From contig JAEEHV010000015.1 in assembly GCA_016280955.1 (NCBI GenBank), positions 1 through 64,000 on the forward strand: a stretch of 64,000 nt of DNA, given 5' to 3'. The translations under genes were made by a program, and so were the position numbers. Of the stretch, positions 61,555 through 64,000 are shown piece by piece. This stretch comes from Candidatus Gastranaerophilales bacterium (lineage in GTDB: Bacteria; Cyanobacteriota; Vampirovibrionia; Gastranaerophilales; Gastranaerophilaceae). The notes beneath the pieces were generated by a model. It made no database searches, was not told where the DNA came from, and saw only the letters and a list, made by a program, of their open reading frames with translations. The first letter of the stretch is position 1. Each line of letters starts with the position of its first letter.

Positions 61555-62991
61555 GTGGAAAATATTTTTAAGAATAAATATAAAATAACACTATTTCTGG
61601 TTATTTGGGCAGGCATAATTATAAGAACAATACTTTATATTCAAAACCCGTCACTATGGGGAGATGAAGCAGGACTTGCTTTGAATACAGTTAATAAATC
61701 ATTTTCAGGTTTGTTTGGAGAATTGGACAATTTACAGGCTTGCCCTATAGGATTTCTGATAGTTTCCAAAATATTACTGAAAGTACTTTCTCCTGATAAC
61801 ATGTTTTACAGAGATTTGATTCTGAGATTTCTGCCGTTCATTTCGGGAATTGCAGCAATTTTTGCATTTTGGTATTTTGCAAATTTATTATTTAAATCCG
61901 ATAAGGCAAAAATTTTGATTTCAGTATCAATGGTATCATTACTTCCGTTACCTGTAATATATTCTGCACAGTATAAGCAATATTCAACCGAATTGCTGAT
62001 TTCAATAGTACTGCTTACGGTTTTTTATAAACTTATTAATACGGAACAAAAGAATTTATTATTAAGCAGTTTTATCATTGCACTATCTCTCTGGTTCTCA
62101 TATTCTTCCGTATTTATAATAACATCCGGATTTTTGGCTCTTTTTATAAAAAACAAAAAAACGGCAATTAAAGCTGCAATACTGCCATTTTTTAGCGCAT
62201 TAATAATATTTATTATAAACATGAAAGCTGTATTTAATTCCACATATCATAATATGACAGATTCACTGATAAATTCTTGTGCTTTCCTTTCTCCTTTCCA
62301 TCCTTTGCGTATTTTTATGCGTATGGGAGAAATTTTTGCACCTGATACTTTTTTATACAGCAAAAAGTTAATACTTGTTCTTGCGGGAGTTTTAACAATA
62401 TATTTTGTAATAAGGTATTTTTTTTCAAAAGAAAATTTATGCAACAAAATACTGTTTTACTTACCGATAATTCTTGTTTTAACAGCATCATTTTTGCATA
62501 TATATCCTCTCTGTGCAAGACTTATGTTATTTTTATTGCCGCTTATTATAATATATATAGTCAGTTCGACAATAAAATACGACAACATTGTAAAACTTGT
62601 TTTACTTGCAACGATTATTATTTCGGCAACCTCATATAATTATCATATAAAGTATTCTTATGCCAGAGATATTGTTCCAATCTTGCAAAATAAATTACAA
62701 AATGCTGATAATTTTATCTACGATTATCCAAATAATGAATACAGATATTATGCAAAAAATCCTGCTATGGTAAAAAGTAAACCTCAAATTCCTGCAGCAT
62801 GTGCAACAGAAACTCTTGATTTCTGCAGGGAATATATGAATAACCTTCCAAAAGGAGAATATTATTTTCTTTCACATAATTATTATGTAAAACAAGTTCT
62901 GGATGATGAAAATAAATTCAGAATAATTGATGACATTAATCTCGGGTATATTCCAAAAGAAACAAAAGTTGTACACTTTGAAGTCAGATAA
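61555..62991 (+). CDS. Membrane glycosyltransferase, GT39/ArnT-like (PMT type)
   Basis: A 478-residue protein with roughly ten to twelve membrane helices. The N-terminus has an Asp-containing loop (NPSLWGDEAGLALNTVNKSF), typical of the catalytic first loop of lipid-linked-sugar transferases such as ArnT and PMT. The remaining helices and periplasmic loops fit that fold. It would use an undecaprenyl-linked sugar to modify lipid A, proteins or polymers; the acceptor is unknown. The start is GTG about nine bases after GGAG. A bidirectional terminator follows. Confidence 0.75.
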   Translation: MENIFKNKYKITLFLVIWAGIIIRTILYIQNPSLWGDEAGLALNTVNKSFSGLFGELDNLQACPIGFLIVSKILLKVLSPDNMFYRDLILRFLPFISGIAAIFAFWYFANLLFKSDKAKILISVSMVSLLPLPVIYSAQYKQYSTELLISIVLLTVFYKLINTEQKNLLLSSFIIALSLWFSYSSVFIITSGFLALFIKNKKTAIKAAILPFFSALIIFIINMKAVFNSTYHNMTDSLINSCAFLSPFHPLRIFMRMGEIFAPDTFLYSKKLILVLAGVLTIYFVIRYFFSKENLCNKILFYLPIILVLTASFLHIYPLCARLMLFLLPLIIIYIVSSTIKYDNIVKLVLLATIIISATSYNYHIKYSYARDIVPILQNKLQNADNFIYDYPNNEYRYYAKNPAMVKSKPQIPAACATETLDFCREYMNNLPKGEYYFLSHNYYVKQVLDDENKFRIIDDINLGYIPKETKVVHFEVR

Positions 62992-63027
62992 AAAAAACGG
63001 ATGCTTTAAAAAAGCATTCGTTTTTTA
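62992..63027. terminator. Bidirectional terminator
   Basis: AAAAAACG and ATGCTTT pair with AAAGCAT and CGTTTTTT around a two-base loop, with one mismatch. It ends the glycosyltransferase transcript and, read on the minus strand, the tRNA-Arg transcript. Confidence 0.8.
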
Positions 63028-63029
63028 TT

Positions 63030-63105
63030 TGCTCCCGGCGAGAGTCGAACTCGCGACAGACACGGTTTAGGAAACCGCCGCTCTATCCTACTGAGCTACG
63101 AGAGC
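63030..63105 (-). tRNA. tRNA-Arg (anticodon CCU)
   Basis: Minus-strand 76-base tRNA. The acceptor stem GCTCTCG/CGGGAGC pairs with one G-U. The anticodon loop TTCCTAA carries CCT, which reads AGG. D-loop (AGCTCAGTAGGATAGAGC), T-arm (GTTCGACTC) and discriminator A are all canonical. CCA is not encoded. It has its own promoter upstream and a terminator downstream. Confidence 0.96.
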
Positions 63106-63113
63106 ATATATTC

Positions 63114-63142
63114 ATTTTATTACTTAATAAATTTATTGTAAA
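63114..63142 (-). promoter_or_regulatory. tRNA-Arg promoter
   Basis: Minus-strand TTTACA (63142-63137), 17-base spacer, TAAAAT (63119-63114), nine bases from the tRNA 5' end. Its -35 box overlaps the -35 of the divergent glycosyltransferase promoter. Confidence 0.65.
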
Positions 63143-63164
63143 CAATAATTAAAAGTGATAAAAT
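63136..63164 (+). promoter_or_regulatory. Promoter of the CgeB-like gene
   Basis: TTGTAA (63136-63141), 17-base spacer, TAAAAT (63159-63164). The expected start is at the ATG at 63173 or one to two bases before, which implies a leaderless message. Confidence 0.55.
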
Positions 63165-63172
63165 AGAAAATA

Positions 63173-64000
63173 ATGAAAGAGAGAAAGAAAAACATTTTAG
63201 CAATCCTGCCGGTTAGTATTGGCGGCAGACTTACTATGAGCAGCATTATAGACGGTTTTAAACAAAACGAATGCGGTGTTACTGTCTATGATGAGCTGTT
63301 TGATAAGGATTTGAATAAAGTTTTAAAGAAACAATATGATTATATTGCCGGATATGATTTTTCCGGATTAAAAATAAAAATTGATAACAAATTGGAACTG
63401 CCGTCTATAAATTATTTTTCAGATGATATAAGAAGTAACACATCCGGTCCTGATTGGGAAAAATACATTCCGTATCTTGAAAACGATGACAATTATACTT
63501 TTTATTGGGACAGACAACTGACTGAATACGAAAATTTTAAAAACATATTCTACCTGCCGCATTTTGTCAATTTTAGTATTTACAAAGATTTAAAAATTGA
63601 ACCGGAATTTGATATTATGTTTGCCGGCAGACTGGACACAAATTACAGACTGGATTTTTTTGAAGAACTGGTTATGAGAATGCCGCACCTGAAAGTAGCA
63701 TGGTACGCAATTGATAAGCACTACAAAGATGCAAGAGAACGGGCAAAATACCCCGAAATACTTGATTTATGCTACATGGGATTTATTGATAACGAAGCTG
63801 ATATGGCAAAAGCTATTAACAATACTAAAATTGTATTTAATATGCATTCTCAGGGAATAAGCTCGCTAAATTACAGAACCTTCCAGACGGCAGCTTGCAA
63901 AAGACTTATGATAAGCGATTACCGTGATGAACTGGCTTTATTTGAAGGTTATATGCCATATTATGAAGACATGTCGGATTTGATATTTAAAATTGAAAGC
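63173..64000 (+). CDS. CgeB-like glycosyltransferase (3'-truncated by window edge)
   Basis: A partial protein of 276 residues, absent from the track because it has no stop in the window. The family segment is visible at the end: GISSLNYRTFQTAACKRLMISDYRDELALFE, matching the Glyco_trans_1_2 (CgeB/DUF3880-type) C-terminal domain. An EFDIMFAGRLDTNYRLDFFEEL block precedes it. The N-terminus is KNILAILPVSIGGRLTMSSIIDG. These enzymes are usually linked to surface-sugar synthesis. No Shine-Dalgarno sequence precedes the ATG. Confidence 0.75.
   Translation, partial: MKERKKNILAILPVSIGGRLTMSSIIDGFKQNECGVTVYDELFDKDLNKVLKKQYDYIAGYDFSGLKIKIDNKLELPSINYFSDDIRSNTSGPDWEKYIPYLENDDNYTFYWDRQLTEYENFKNIFYLPHFVNFSIYKDLKIEPEFDIMFAGRLDTNYRLDFFEELVMRMPHLKVAWYAIDKHYKDARERAKYPEILDLCYMGFIDNEADMAKAINNTKIVFNMHSQGISSLNYRTFQTAACKRLMISDYRDELALFEGYMPYYEDMSDLIFKIES

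Overview
The window is AT-rich (roughly two thirds A+T or more by eye), tightly packed bacterial chromosome read with the standard bacterial code. The lipid A/LPS genes (lpxD, lpxC, rfaE2) point to a Gram-negative envelope. The many unassigned proteins with short Phe-Lys/Arg-Gly-type N-termini resemble gut Melainabacteria (Gastranaerophilales, the non-photosynthetic sister group of Cyanobacteria). This placement is inference from gene content, because no 16S rRNA is present. No phage, transposase, CRISPR array or plasmid module was seen.

Layout. 1-6.4 kb: a 5'-truncated amidohydrolase, a hairpin-rich non-coding stretch, a giant 18-repeat solenoid protein flanked by direct repeats, and a MORN-like protein. 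6.4-9.4 kb: a class B PBP and an FtsW/RodA glycosyltransferase. 9.4-12.3 kb: a leader with a cysteine-rich mini-ORF and a three-way attenuator, a cysteine-free membrane protein, an SGNH hydrolase and a cupin. 12.4-17.3 kb: an AsmA-like protein, an AI-2E-family transporter and an exported protein. 17.4-20.8 kb: rnpB (minus strand), then grpE, dnaJ and a BadF-type activase. 20.8-28.1 kb: an orphan solute-binding lipoprotein with an 893-aa membrane protein, a PLP decarboxylase, a radical SAM/SPASM enzyme, a phosphopantetheinyl transferase and a 57-aa protein. 28.1-33 kb, minus strand: a TPR protein, fabZ, lpxC, lpxD and rfaE2. 33-46 kb: a 57-aa protein, a GT2 glycosyltransferase, apt, mtaB, a repeat protein, an M49-like metalloprotein, ispE, an exported protein, rpsU, small proteins and an ABC exporter. 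46-64 kb: a Bax1-like protein, rmuC, a response regulator, a YD-like protein, a duplicated-domain protein, an HI0933-type flavoprotein, folK, deoB, a coiled-coil protein, nusB, ftsY, a SWIM/SNF2 helicase, malQ, a membrane glycosyltransferase, tRNA-Arg(CCU) and a truncated CgeB-like glycosyltransferase.

How it fits together. Most of the window is housekeeping: envelope and lipid A, cell wall, protein folding and targeting, RNA processing, nucleotide and isoprenoid metabolism. Two regulatory observations stand out. First, upstream of the 476-aa cysteine-free membrane protein there is an apparent cysteine-codon attenuator: leader peptide MKNSFVNNLICCCCKSCC, then pause hairpin, antiterminator and terminator as mutually exclusive pairings. 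Second, four loci up to 20 kb apart share an upstream element with fixed spacing (GTAAC-N18-AATTC-N14-ACTTTATATATATG), which looks like a promoter class or regulon. Short tandem repeats just after stop codons, a dispersed intergenic repeat and several candidate leaderless genes are also recorded.
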